Shown here: positions 18,843 through 27,112 of the stretch, one piece after another
Layout of the letters: every line of letters starts with the position of its first letter
Numbering within the stretch: the first letter of the stretch is position 1
Source: Nostoc linckia FACHB-104
GTDB lineage: Bacteria > Cyanobacteriota > Cyanobacteriia > Cyanobacteriales > Nostocaceae
Assembly: GCF_014696615.1 (NCBI RefSeq)
Contig: NZ_JACJQJ010000005.1
Coordinates: 1 to 64,000 of the forward strand
DNA: 64,000 nt
Direction of reading: 5' to 3'
The notes under the pieces: model-generated
What the model saw: the letters and a program-made list of their open reading frames with translations, nothing else
Databases searched by the model: none
Told to the model about the DNA's origin: nothing
Position numbers and translations under genes: made by a program

Positions 18843-18862
18843 TACGATTTAAATTTATTAGC

Positions 18863-19885
18863 TTAATTTTGAATCTTAACTTTTGAACTTACCTCAGATT
18901 TTGACCATCGAGAAGGTTCTAGTTGGTTTACATACTCCATATATTGAGCCAATGGCTGATCGATACTCAAGAGCAATTTAGGATTAAAGCGAATATTATC
19001 GTAAATCTTGCCGTCTTCATCTCTGAGCATATAGTAAGCCAAGCGAGTACAAAATAGCAAAAATTTACTCAGCAGATATCCCACAATTCCTTTACGTTTT
19101 GCAGTTACATAAATAGGTTGAATGCGCGTTCTTCCTGGTGCAATTGGAGTGTAAGCATATATCATGTGCAACGGCGGAAATAGCCGCACATTTTTCATCA
19201 TTGTTAATAAACCAATGCAACCATTAGCATAGCGCATCGAATATTCATATGTAGAACCTAGAAATCTTTGTCCTAACTTTTCTCTCCAGGTTGTTTGAGG
19301 AAATTGTCCCCGCATTGTAAAGTCAATTTGTGTACCTAATTCACTACGATGTAGCGACAAATCCATTTTGATATCTAAATGATGAATTGTTTTTAAATGT
19401 TGAGCATCAATCCCATTCATCATACAAATATGGTGATGGCAACTTCTTTCAAATGCAGTATCAGGTTGTGCAATAATTTCTTTACCTTTCAATTCATCAA
19501 AATTAGGCACACCTTCTGGCGCTACAGCATCAGGATAAACCCAGATAAAACCATACTTTTCTTCTGTTGCATAAGCCTCTACTTTCGCTTGATTCGGAAT
19601 CGCTGATTGACAGGGAATATTTTGACAAATTCCTGTTTCATCAAACGCCCAATGATGAAAAGCACAGCGAATCCAATTACCATCAACCTTTCCGATTCCT
19701 AAATCTGTTCCTAAATGCGGACAGTAAGCATCTAAAGTTCTTACTCGCCCATCTTCACCACGAAAGATAGTAATTTTTTGACCACAAATTTCTACAGACT
19801 TAGCTTTTTTTCGAGCTAATTCTTGACTAGGGCAGGCGATATACCAACCCTTAACTACTATATTCCAGTTGTTAAATATTTGCAT
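18863..19885 (-). CDS. Rieske oxygenase, copy 3 (KshA / Neverland-like)
   Basis: A 340-residue Rieske oxygenase with [2Fe-2S] ligands Cys55-x-His57 and Cys74-x2-His77 (CPHLGTDL, CAFHHW). The mononuclear iron site is Asp160-x2-His163-x4-His168 (IDAQHLKTIH). It is a paralogue of copy 2, with the same opening (GWYIACPSQEL) and the same domain order, but it has diverged well beyond a recent duplication. The C-terminus has a hydrophobic stretch (VGYLLSKFLLFCTRLAYYML) that could associate with membrane. It follows the Mpo1-like gene by 23 bp, so the two are probably one transcript. Confidence 0.88.
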   Translation of the reverse strand: MQIFNNWNIVVKGWYIACPSQELARKKAKSVEICGQKITIFRGEDGRVRTLDAYCPHLGTDLGIGKVDGNWIRCAFHHWAFDETGICQNIPCQSAIPNQAKVEAYATEEKYGFIWVYPDAVAPEGVPNFDELKGKEIIAQPDTAFERSCHHHICMMNGIDAQHLKTIHHLDIKMDLSLHRSELGTQIDFTMRGQFPQTTWREKLGQRFLGSTYEYSMRYANGCIGLLTMMKNVRLFPPLHMIYAYTPIAPGRTRIQPIYVTAKRKGIVGYLLSKFLLFCTRLAYYMLRDEDGKIYDNIRFNPKLLLSIDQPLAQYMEYVNQLEPSRWSKSEVSSKVKIQN

Positions 19886-19908
19886 AATTATTTATTCAAA
19901 AGTTTATT

Positions 19909-20319
19909 TCATATTTTAGATGACTGATAATTATTTAATATTTCCTGCCGTTGGCGAATATCATCTTGATACTTACCTATGATTACTCTGAATAGCATTT
20001 TACCTAAACAGTAAGAAGCGCGCCAAGAAAACACAGCGTCTTGTAAATCTATATGGCTACGCTCAAATAAAAAATGTCCGGTTAATCCAATTAGCTGAGT
20101 TAATGGTAAGCCTAAAAGTAACCAGAAGTTTTGCAACTTCCACGTAAAAAATAGTAAGCCGTAAAAAAAGATGATTCCTACAATATGGAGAGCAATATTA
20201 ATCGGATGTTGATGTTTAAGAACAAAAATATCCCAATAATCTGTAAAAGGATGCTCCTGAATTTGACTATTGATTTTATTTCTCAAATTTTGTTGAAAAT
20301 TATAGTTAACTTGATTCAT
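19909..20319 (-). CDS. DUF962 / Mpo1-like membrane protein
   Basis: A 136-residue protein with two or three hydrophobic helices. The pattern HPINIALHIVG near residue 38 and the later GHFLFERSHID match the DUF962 family. The yeast member Mpo1 is an iron-dependent dioxygenase that shortens 2-hydroxy fatty acids by alpha-oxidation, using histidines in these segments. Bacterial members are mostly uncharacterised. It lies 23 bp upstream of Rieske copy 3 on the same strand. Family membership is likely by pattern; a lipid alpha-oxidation role is inference, though it would suit a 2-hydroxylated lipid made by neighbouring enzymes. Confidence 0.65.
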   Translation of the reverse strand: MNQVNYNFQQNLRNKINSQIQEHPFTDYWDIFVLKHQHPINIALHIVGIIFFYGLLFFTWKLQNFWLLLGLPLTQLIGLTGHFLFERSHIDLQDAVFSWRASYCLGKMLFRVIIGKYQDDIRQRQEILNNYQSSKI

Positions 20320-20522
20320 AAATAATATAGATTACTTTTGCAGAAAGTAGATCCAGACGGTGCTATCTACTTAGCAACTAGCCATACTCTTTATTACCTG
20401 CGAGCAAAATAAGTATACTGCTTTTGATCAGTTTCTTCGGGATGCGATCGCCAACAACCTTTCCAAGACCTCAAGCGGCAATGAGGTAATATAGGTAAAA
20501 GCTAAACCCTAACTCTAGACTC

Positions 20523-20750
20523 ATGAGTTCTCATCCCCTTTTGAAAATTGATATTTCTGAACTCAGCGTTGCAGAACGTATCCAACTTGCTGAAGATTTA
20601 TGGGATAGCATTTTAGAACAGCAAGAGCAACTTCCCTTGAGTGAAGCGCAACAACAGGAACTAGATCGACGCTTAGAAAGTTACAAGAAAAATCCCACAA
20701 ATGGTTCTAGTTGGGAAGAGGTTAAAAAACGGTTAGGCTTCTCCCGATGA
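20523..20750 (+). CDS. Antitoxin of a ParE/RelE-type module (addiction-module protein)
   Basis: A 75-residue protein of the TIGR02574-like 'addiction module' family (LSVAERIQLAEDLWDSI, then a charged helix ending LGFSR). These antitoxins bind and neutralise the adjacent RelE/ParE-type toxin and usually repress their own promoter. Its stop overlaps the toxin start in an ATGA arrangement, the standard layout for such pairs. The spacer upstream (20320-20522) must carry the promoter. Confidence 0.88.
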   Translation: MSSHPLLKIDISELSVAERIQLAEDLWDSILEQQEQLPLSEAQQQELDRRLESYKKNPTNGSSWEEVKKRLGFSR

Positions 20751-21043
20751 ACTATAACCTGATTATCCAGCCAGAAGCAGAATACGATATTCAGGATGCT
20801 TTTGAGTGGTATGAATCTCAAAATCCAGGCTTAGGTTCCGAGTTTGTCCGTGCAGTCGATGCTTGTCTGTCGGGAATTGGACGAAAACCGCTTGCTTATC
20901 AAGTCATCCACAAACAGGTAAGAAGAGCATTAATCCGTCGATTTCCATACATAATTCTCTACATTTTCGACCAAGATACTGTTTTTGTACTTGCTTGCTT
21001 CCATGCAAAACGCGATCCAAAACAATGGCTGGATAGAATTTAA
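20747..21043 (+). CDS. RelE/ParE-family toxin
   Basis: A 98-residue toxin with the ParE/RelE pattern: AEYDIQDAFEWYESQNPGLG near the N-terminus, a basic central stretch (VRRALIRRFPYIILY) and the end FHAKRDPKQW. RelE-type members cut mRNA at the ribosome and ParE-type members poison gyrase; this branch cannot be assigned from sequence. The start overlaps the antitoxin stop by 4 bp. The module borders the oxygenase region and may act to stabilise it, although this is speculation. Confidence 0.9.
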   Translation: MNYNLIIQPEAEYDIQDAFEWYESQNPGLGSEFVRAVDACLSGIGRKPLAYQVIHKQVRRALIRRFPYIILYIFDQDTVFVLACFHAKRDPKQWLDRI

Positions 21044-21070
21044 TAAAAATTCTTTTTGCATGAGATACTC

Positions 21071-22777
21071 TCATGACAACGGAGACAAAACATTTCCTAA
21101 TCTTTCACGCCCTAAGCGATCGCTTACCTTACCCCCAAAAACAACCCGGACTCCATTAATATAAACCGCTTCCATAATCTCATCTGAACCACGCTTCACC
21201 ATCCGAGGTTCACTATCCAACACAGGATCTAATATTTCCACTTGGGGACTGATTGGCTGATTGAGTGCATTGGGGTTGAGTAAAACGATATCCGCTTTCG
21301 CGCCAACTCTCAGCACCCCTGTATCCAGACGAAACCAAGTAGCGGGTTCTCCTGTAATACGAAAAATCGCCGCTTCCGGTGTCAGAAAATTTGTTGTCAC
21401 CGCTTGTTTCAACAAAGACAAAGCGCCATCATAGTAACCAAGGTTACGCACATGAGCGCCAGCATCAGTAAATCCAGGGAAAATATAAGGATGCTGCATC
21501 ATCGCTAAACGCGGTTTTAAGCGATCATTGGCTCCTGTTGCTACCCAGCGCAAATCTGTATCGTATTTCTGCAAAGCCTGGATAAATAAATCCACAGGTT
21601 CCTGTTGCTTTTGACGGGCAATTTCTGCAAAACTCAACCCTTGCCAACTAGCTTCAGGACAGTCAATAACTTCCATTAAATCTAACCGACGATGAAATGA
21701 TTTCCGCCATTTACTCAGCCATTCTTGACGAAATTGACGACAAAAACTTTCAGATTGCCACAATTTTTCTCTTTCCTGGCGTGACTCACAACCGTTTAGT
21801 TGTGCGCCTGTCGCAAATTCTTCAAATAAAGGAGTAACAGGGCCATCAGAATAAATTGTGAATGGTTCTGTTAGCGTTTGAAAGCGTACATTACCATTAA
21901 GCAGCCGATTCCAGATAAATAGAAGAGGGGAAAATATTCGCCAGAGTTTGCGATTATGTACAGCATCTAAAGCTGAGAGGACAGTTAGCCGCAGCCGCTT
22001 GCCAAACCCCGAACCCATACGCAGAATCTCTACAAAGGAAGCCAGCTTTTGTAAATTGGGAGTGACTTGAAAAACGCGATCGCTTTTCCGACACAAATTA
22101 GCCAGCATCGCATATTCTGTAAATTTCGCGTGTTGCGAAGGAATTGTGTAACCTCGCCATTCGCCACTCATACGATGCCAAGGAAACATATCAATAGAAA
22201 TACCCACAAATCCAGCTTCTAAAGCATCTGCTGCGATTCTCTGCATCAGTTTTAGCTCAAATTTGCTCGGCTGAACGGTTAAGCTGCGTTCTAATCCCAT
22301 CACATGAGCGCGTAAAGCACTATGTCCAAACAAAGGCGCAACATTTGGCCCTAGCGGTAACTGTTGTAAATGCTGTAAATATTCTCCTGGTGTTTGCCAA
22401 GATATTGACTTGTTCAGCCATTTGCCAATTAACCGATGAGATAGCGTTTCGACTCGCTGAAAAATATCTGCCAGCATTTGAGCTTCACCAATGGCAACAG
22501 ATAAACTGCAATTGCCTATTACAACGCTGGTAACACCATGACGCACCGATTCGCTCAATCCTGGTGCAATTTCTAACTCTAAATCATAGTGGGTGTGAAT
22601 ATCGATAAATCCTGGGGTAACCCATAACCCAGAAGCATTAACCACTTCACGCGCTGGGGTAGATAAATTGGGAGCAATATTTACAATCCGGCCATTTTGA
22701 ATCCCAATATCTCCACGAATAGGTGCAGATCCTAAACCATCGAAAATCAAACCGTTTTGAATCAGCAAGTCCAACAT
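21071..22777 (-). CDS. N-acyl-D-amino-acid deacylase / D-aminoacylase-type amidohydrolase
   Basis: Metal-dependent amidohydrolase of 568 residues. The signatures are PGFIDIHTHYDLE near residue 60, GVTSVVIGNCS, and FTDAGAHVRNLGYYD with PEAAIFRITGEPA near the C-terminus. These fit the D-aminoacylase/DAN branch that removes acyl groups from D-amino acids, but several branches share them. The frame extends upstream to a TTG at 22855; ATG at 22777 begins the usual family opening (MLDLLIQNGLIFDG) and is preferred, although no strong ribosome binding site precedes it. It is convergent with the toxin gene. Confidence 0.8.
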   Translation of the reverse strand: MLDLLIQNGLIFDGLGSAPIRGDIGIQNGRIVNIAPNLSTPAREVVNASGLWVTPGFIDIHTHYDLELEIAPGLSESVRHGVTSVVIGNCSLSVAIGEAQMLADIFQRVETLSHRLIGKWLNKSISWQTPGEYLQHLQQLPLGPNVAPLFGHSALRAHVMGLERSLTVQPSKFELKLMQRIAADALEAGFVGISIDMFPWHRMSGEWRGYTIPSQHAKFTEYAMLANLCRKSDRVFQVTPNLQKLASFVEILRMGSGFGKRLRLTVLSALDAVHNRKLWRIFSPLLFIWNRLLNGNVRFQTLTEPFTIYSDGPVTPLFEEFATGAQLNGCESRQEREKLWQSESFCRQFRQEWLSKWRKSFHRRLDLMEVIDCPEASWQGLSFAEIARQKQQEPVDLFIQALQKYDTDLRWVATGANDRLKPRLAMMQHPYIFPGFTDAGAHVRNLGYYDGALSLLKQAVTTNFLTPEAAIFRITGEPATWFRLDTGVLRVGAKADIVLLNPNALNQPISPQVEILDPVLDSEPRMVKRGSDEIMEAVYINGVRVVFGGKVSDRLGRERLGNVLSPLS

Positions 22778-22916
22778 ATAGTGACTGGCAAAAATTATCT
22801 TCCTTGTTCCTTGATATCTTGCACCAATAATCACCTCAGTGTGGATACTGAGCAAATTAACAAAATTACTTAACGCAAATGTAGGCGATCGCTAACCCCA
22901 TCGACTACAAAATGTA

Positions 22917-22946
22917 AAAGCTCCTCTCATTTTTCAGAGGAGCTTT
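22917..22946 (-). terminator. Terminator-like hairpin after the 34-residue peptide gene
   Basis: Eleven-base perfect arms AAAGCTCCTCT and AGAGGAGCTTT flank an eight-base loop. Read on the minus strand the hairpin is followed by TTACATTTTG, a weak T-rich tail. It lies 34 bp after the stop of the small gene at 22981-23085 and before the amidohydrolase gene, so it probably ends the small transcript. Confidence 0.75.
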
Positions 22947-22980
22947 GTAAAGTTTCGTTGCTAAAATTTATTTTATTTTC

Positions 22981-23085
22981 TTAAAATGCACTCATGATAG
23001 TGATGATGCTCACGCTGGTCAACATGATGAGAGCGCCCATAACTATAGATTCACCAAAAGATCCAGGAGTTCTTGAGTTATTCAT
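22981..23085 (-). CDS. 34-residue single-span membrane peptide, unknown function
   Basis: An open frame of 34 codons. It has a polar N-terminus of about 12 residues (MNNSRTPGSFGES) followed by one hydrophobic helix (IVMGALIMLTSVSIITIM) and a very short tail. Small one-helix proteins of this shape are common photosystem or cytochrome-complex subunits in cyanobacteria, but I do not recognise this one as any named Psa, Psb or Pet subunit. The clean hairpin 34 bp downstream and the long spacer on its 5' side support a real single-gene transcript. The ribosome binding site is weak. It has no operon partner. Confidence 0.55.
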   Translation of the reverse strand: MNNSRTPGSFGESIVMGALIMLTSVSIITIMSAF

Positions 23086-23218
23086 TTTTTTAGAATCCAC
23101 ATCAAAGTTAAGGATTCATTAACAATATCAGTCTCAGAATTTAATATCTATATAAATGTGGCAAAAGTTTATCTTACGCAAACTATCTTAGTAAAAGCTG
23201 TGGTATTTACTTACAAAT

Positions 23219-23334
23219 GGGTAATGGGTAATGGGTAATGGGTAATGCAAATTTCTCCCCTTGTCCCCTAATCTCCCTCATCTCCCTCATCTCCCTCATC
23301 TCCCTCATCTCCCTCATCTCCCTCATCTCCCTAA
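23219..23334. repeat. Two simple tandem repeats
   Basis: Positions 23219-23246 are four units of GGGTAAT. Positions 23272-23334 are seven units of TCTCCCTCA, the last with one change. An open minus-strand frame through here reads as repeated Met-Arg-Glu and is an artefact of the repeat. The rest of the spacer 23086-23502 holds only the promoter region of cysH, with no further features seen. Confidence 0.9.
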
Positions 23335-23502
23335 TCCCCAATCCCCAATCCCTAATATATTTGCCAATATAGGTATAAATGCTATAAGCTATAAGTTTTA
23401 CAAATAACTGATACCCTAGCGGTTTATGTGCCTTTGCATTACCTATTTGGGGTAAAATAAATTTTGTTGAAGTATAAAGACCCATTTACCTAAAAAATTA
23501 TC

Positions 23503-24228
23503 ATGACAGTTTCCACGGTATCGAGAAACCAAACCAAAGAGTTTGATTTAGAACAGTTAAATCAACAATTTGAAACTGCCACCCCAAAAGACATACTGGC
23601 ATGGTCTGTAGAAAATATCCCCACGGGACTGGTGCAAACTAGCGCCTTTAACGTGGATGACATGATAATTACCCATATTCTTTATAGTGAACTGAAGCAC
23701 CCAGCCCCCGTTATATTTCTCGATACCCTATTCCACTTCCCCCAAACCTTAGAACTAGTCGCAAAAACTAAAGAAACTTATAACCTCGATCTGAAAACTT
23801 ATAAGACTCCAGACGTAGATAGCCGTGAAGCTTTTAACGCTAAATACGGCGATGCACTCTGGGACAAAGATATTACCCAATTCCACCACGTTACCAAAAT
23901 TGAACCTTTGCAAAGAGGTTTGGACGACCTCAACACAGTTGCGTGGATTACTGGTCGTCGTCGTGACCAGGCTGTTACCCGTGCTAATATGCCTATCTTT
24001 GAATTAGATGCTCAAGGACGCTTGAAAGTTAATCCTCTAGCTACCTGGACACGCAAAGAAAGCTGGGTTTATGTAGCTGAACATGGCGTAATTTACAACC
24101 CCTTACATGACCAAGGCTATCCCAGCATTGGCGACGAACCAATCACCACCAAAGTAGGCGATGGTGAAGACGAACGCGCTGGACGCTGGCGTGGAACTGG
24201 CAAAACTGAATGTGGAATTCACATTTAA
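23503..24228 (+). CDS. cysH: Phosphoadenylyl-sulfate (PAPS) reductase
   Basis: Reduces PAPS to sulfite with thioredoxin in assimilatory sulfate reduction. The 241-residue protein has the adenylyl-sulfate reductase pattern: TSAFNVDDMIITHIL, FLDTLFHFPQTL, WITGRRRDQ and the catalytic Cys237 in the C-terminal ECGIHI. It lacks the two extra Cys pairs that bind an iron-sulfur cluster in APS reductases, so PAPS is the expected substrate. It is transcribed alone. A hairpin at 24262-24292 follows the stop. Confidence 0.95.
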   Translation: MTVSTVSRNQTKEFDLEQLNQQFETATPKDILAWSVENIPTGLVQTSAFNVDDMIITHILYSELKHPAPVIFLDTLFHFPQTLELVAKTKETYNLDLKTYKTPDVDSREAFNAKYGDALWDKDITQFHHVTKIEPLQRGLDDLNTVAWITGRRRDQAVTRANMPIFELDAQGRLKVNPLATWTRKESWVYVAEHGVIYNPLHDQGYPSIGDEPITTKVGDGEDERAGRWRGTGKTECGIHI

Positions 24229-24261
24229 TGAATTCTAGAAACTAGTACCGCTGCCGAGTAA

Positions 24262-24292
24262 GTCAAAAGGTTGATATATCAAGGCTTTTGAC
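24262..24292 (+). terminator. Possible terminator hairpin downstream of cysH
   Basis: Arms GTCAAAAG and CTTTTGAC enclose the sequence TTGATATATCAA, itself palindromic, so a long hairpin can form 34 bp after the cysH stop. No T-run follows, so termination activity is uncertain. The remaining spacer to 24638 holds a second small dyad (CCGCCA/TGGCGG near 24397-24420) and the psb34 promoter region. Confidence 0.45.
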
Positions 24293-24638
24293 AATCTGAA
24301 AGGGTAGCTTTATTTACGCCGCAGTTTACTAGGAAATAGGAAATCGAGGAAAGCGAAAAATCCTCCACTCATCTAACACCCCCAGGAGACTCCCGCCACA
24401 GCGTAAGCTTGGCGGTGAGCGACCAATAAGTAGTTAACTGTTGGTACATAGCGAGTTGTAAGTATTTCACCTGTCTTCTAGTACATCGTTAATGATGGAT
24501 AAGTAAGTCGGGAAATAAATAATTTTTGACTCTTGAATTTTGACTCTCGAACAATGTAACGATTTATTTACTTTAATAAAAGCGTTATATAAAGTTTATG
24601 TAACAATTAAACAAACGCTAAGAACAAGGAATTAGTTC

Positions 24639-24809
24639 ATGCCCTATACAACTGAAGAAGGCGGCCTTCTCAATAATTTTGCTCGTGAACCAAAGGTTTA
24701 TGCAGCAGAACCTCCAAATGCAGGGCAAAAGCGAACCTACCTATTTGTAGGTATCGCCGCTGTTTTATTGGTTGGTGGCTTGATTTTTGTCGCCTTCTCT
24801 GTTTCGTAG
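24639..24809 (+). CDS. psb34: Photosystem II assembly protein Psb34-like
   Basis: A 56-residue thylakoid protein. The N-terminal half (MPYTTEEGGLLNNFAREPKVY, then AAEPPNAGQ) is hydrophilic and faces the stroma in the family. The C-terminal half is one membrane helix (LFVGIAAVLLVGGLIFVAF). Length and the opening match Psb34 (Synechocystis Ssl1498), which binds CP47 in photosystem II assembly intermediates and competes with high-light-inducible proteins. AAGGA stands about ten bases before the ATG. It is transcribed alone, between cysH and an intergenic repeat element. I identify it from remembered family features, not from an alignment. Confidence 0.75.
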   Translation: MPYTTEEGGLLNNFAREPKVYAAEPPNAGQKRTYLFVGIAAVLLVGGLIFVAFSVS

Positions 24810-24923
24810 CTTCTGTTGAACGCAAATAATTTTAATAAAATTTGATTTTTTCTTGTATCAGGTTGCCTATTCATTAGGAACCTGATTTTGTATGTGCATC
24901 CCTTGGTAAATACAGCGTACCTC

Positions 24924-25047
24924 AATACTTGTCGGTTAAGGGGAAAAAGGAGAATGGTAAAAGGGAAAGAAACAACCTTTTACCCTTGACTTTTAACCTT
25001 TTCCCCTTAACCAATTCTGGTTTCAAAATGTTTAACCGAGTAGTATT
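24924..25047. repeat. Inverted-repeat element, copy 2 (MITE-like)
   Basis: A 124-base element with ends AATACTTGTCGGTTAAG and TTAACCGAGTAGTATT. Flanking TACAGCG and CGCTGTA extend the dyad. The interior is nearly identical to copy 3 (44292-44415) for about 60 bases, including GGGAAAGAAACAACCTTT. It lies between psb34 and the 3' end of amt. Confidence 0.75.
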
Positions 25048-25064
25048 GCGCTGTATCTACACTT

Positions 25065-26642
25065 TTAGTCACGGATATTATATTTTTGCTCCCAGGAACG
25101 TCTTTGCCTCTGAGCCTGGATGTATTCTCGTTTTAAGCGTTTGATATTATTACCTTCAGCAAACAAACTATCGAGACCTACAACTTCTTCTTGAGGCAAA
25201 ACTCTTAAAGATTTGGAAACATTAAAATCAGAGCCAGAGGTATCAGAAACCTTATATATCAAATAACCGATCGCAATCCAGGCGATCGCACTTAATACAA
25301 CGGTGAAGGTACCAACTACTAATATCCCAAATAATTGAGTAAATAAGAGATTTGTCCCACCACCAAAGAATAAACCACCTTTCTCAAGACCAAAAAACTG
25401 TTTAGACCAACTGTAACTGCTCGGATCTTGGCTAAATAGCCCAACTGCTACGGTTCCCCAGGTTCCACAAACAAGGTGAACAGGAACAGCACCAACTGGA
25501 TCGTCAATCTGAGATTTATTCAAGAAAATAGCCGCATATACAACCAGTACACCACCACAAAAACCAATAAAAGCGGCACTGGGAATATTCACAAACGCAC
25601 AAGAAGCTGTGATACTGACGCAACCAGCTAAGATGCCATTCACCATGAATGAGAGACTAGGTTTCTCATAAAACTGCCAAGCCCAAAAAGTGGCACCGAT
25701 GGCACCCATTGCACCGCCGATGAGAGTTACCAACAGAACATGAGAGATCGCTTGAGAATTGGCTGTCAGTGTCGAGCCTGTGTTAAAACCAAACCAACCC
25801 AACCACAAAATAAAACAACCAAGAGTAGCACTGCTAAGGTTATGCGCTGGCATAGAAATGATTTTTTTGCCGTAAAAAGTTGTGTCTCGCCAAGTGCGTT
25901 TGTCATCTGGGCTAAATCTTCTATATTTTCCCAAACGTGGCTGTAATAGTAAAATTCCTATCAAAGCACCCCAACCACCAACTGAGTGAACTACGGTGGA
26001 ACCGGCAAAATCCCTAAAACCCAGCTTGTAGAGAAAACCTCCTCCCCATATCCAGTGACCGGTGATGGAATAGCTCAACACCAATAAAAAACTAAAAGTT
26101 ATAAATGCCGAAAACTTTATCCTTTCAGCAACAGCGCCAGAAACAATTGTTGCAGCGGTACCAGCAAAGGTTAATTGAAAGAAAAATTTAGCAGCGAGTG
26201 GAATAGCTGCCCATTTTAAAGAACTAAAAACTCCTTGGTAATCTTTTCCTATGAGGGGACTCAAGTCTGGCGGTAATAGAAAACCACTCAGACCAATGAA
26301 ATCATTCCCGTCACCAAACATGAACCCAAAACCTAAAACCCAATAGGCTACGGTTGCAATGGCAAACACAATCAGGTTTTTAGCTAACACAGTGATTGCA
26401 TTAGCGCTGCGGCAAAAGCCAGACTCTACCATAGCAAAGCCAGCATTCATGAAGAACACTAAGCAACCTGTTAATAGTACCCACTGAGTATTTTCGGCAA
26501 CTGCTGGAGTCTCTGCAAAGGGAGTAGCTGCAGTAGCACTAGATATCCAGAACACCAGGCTCAAGGCTAGTAAAGGTAAACAAGCATATTTAAAAAGCAG
26601 ACTTTTTTTTCGCCTTGCTTTCTGGTTTTCAGTGTTAGGCAT
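25065..26642 (-). CDS. amt: Ammonium transporter (Amt/MEP/Rh family)
   Basis: Ammonium channel of the cytoplasmic membrane, 525 residues from the ATG at 26642; a TTG four codons upstream is less likely. A signal-like segment ends near ATAATP, as in other cyanobacterial Amt proteins. About eleven membrane helices follow. Family signatures are NAGFAMVESGFCR, the first pore histidine in GHWIWGGGF, DFAGSTVVHSVGGW, MPAHNLSSATLG, and VHLVCGTWGTVAVGL with the second pore histidine. The cytosolic C-terminal tail is about 60 residues long, longer than usual. An NtcA-type site about 180 bp upstream suggests control by nitrogen status. Confidence 0.95.
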   Translation of the reverse strand: MPNTENQKARRKKSLLFKYACLPLLALSLVFWISSATAATPFAETPAVAENTQWVLLTGCLVFFMNAGFAMVESGFCRSANAITVLAKNLIVFAIATVAYWVLGFGFMFGDGNDFIGLSGFLLPPDLSPLIGKDYQGVFSSLKWAAIPLAAKFFFQLTFAGTAATIVSGAVAERIKFSAFITFSFLLVLSYSITGHWIWGGGFLYKLGFRDFAGSTVVHSVGGWGALIGILLLQPRLGKYRRFSPDDKRTWRDTTFYGKKIISMPAHNLSSATLGCFILWLGWFGFNTGSTLTANSQAISHVLLVTLIGGAMGAIGATFWAWQFYEKPSLSFMVNGILAGCVSITASCAFVNIPSAAFIGFCGGVLVVYAAIFLNKSQIDDPVGAVPVHLVCGTWGTVAVGLFSQDPSSYSWSKQFFGLEKGGLFFGGGTNLLFTQLFGILVVGTFTVVLSAIAWIAIGYLIYKVSDTSGSDFNVSKSLRVLPQEEVVGLDSLFAEGNNIKRLKREYIQAQRQRRSWEQKYNIRD

Positions 26643-27112
26643 AGACAATAGCAAGAGTTTGATAGATAAACTTTACTGTTTAAGCTGTTAATTATTTATA
26701 CCGCTTTGAAAATTACTTTTAATGTAAAAATTTCGACAGTATTTTCCCAAATTAGAGTGATAATATATAATTTACAATACCGATTAGTCAAGCGTTGATG
26801 TGTAAATTCATTAAATATCTGTATTAGAGGTTACAGTTGCTAACCAAAATTTTAAGTATTGATAAAACTTTACAATTTTATTACTTTCTCGCAGAGCAAT
26901 AAAGCAATCTTATTAGTCTATTAGTCAATAATTAAAATCTGCTACAATCGAATATTAATAAAATTTGTGGTACGGTTTTAAACCAAATTATTATATTTAA
27001 TTGTGAATATATTAAACTATATTGAGTAAAATTTTACGTAATCATACCCGATATAAAATAGCTAGCTTCACAGTCATTTTTTAAATATATCTACCACTTT
27101 ATTCCCAGCATA
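26643..27112. other. AT-rich divergent intergenic region between amt and the kinase gene
   Basis: Very AT-rich spacer that must carry two divergent promoters. The only motif I can support is the NtcA-type site at 26821-26834. No small gene is visible in either strand. Confidence 0.6.
26821..26834 (-). promoter_or_regulatory. NtcA-type binding site upstream of amt
   Basis: The sequence GTATTAGAGGTTAC fits the NtcA consensus GTA-N8-TAC exactly. NtcA activates nitrogen genes, including amt, when ammonium is scarce. On the minus strand the site is about 180 bp from the amt ATG. A TTTACACAT-like -10 region follows at a plausible distance but does not fit TA-N3-T well. The motif is near-palindromic and six fixed bases occur by chance, so the case rests on the gene context. 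Confidence 0.5.

Noticed and set aside
23272-23334. Possible CRISPR-like array of 9-base repeats
   Set aside because: The units are contiguous with no spacers, so it is a microsatellite.
23207-23485. Minus-strand frame of 92 codons
   Set aside because: Most of it is a translated TCTCCCTCA simple repeat.
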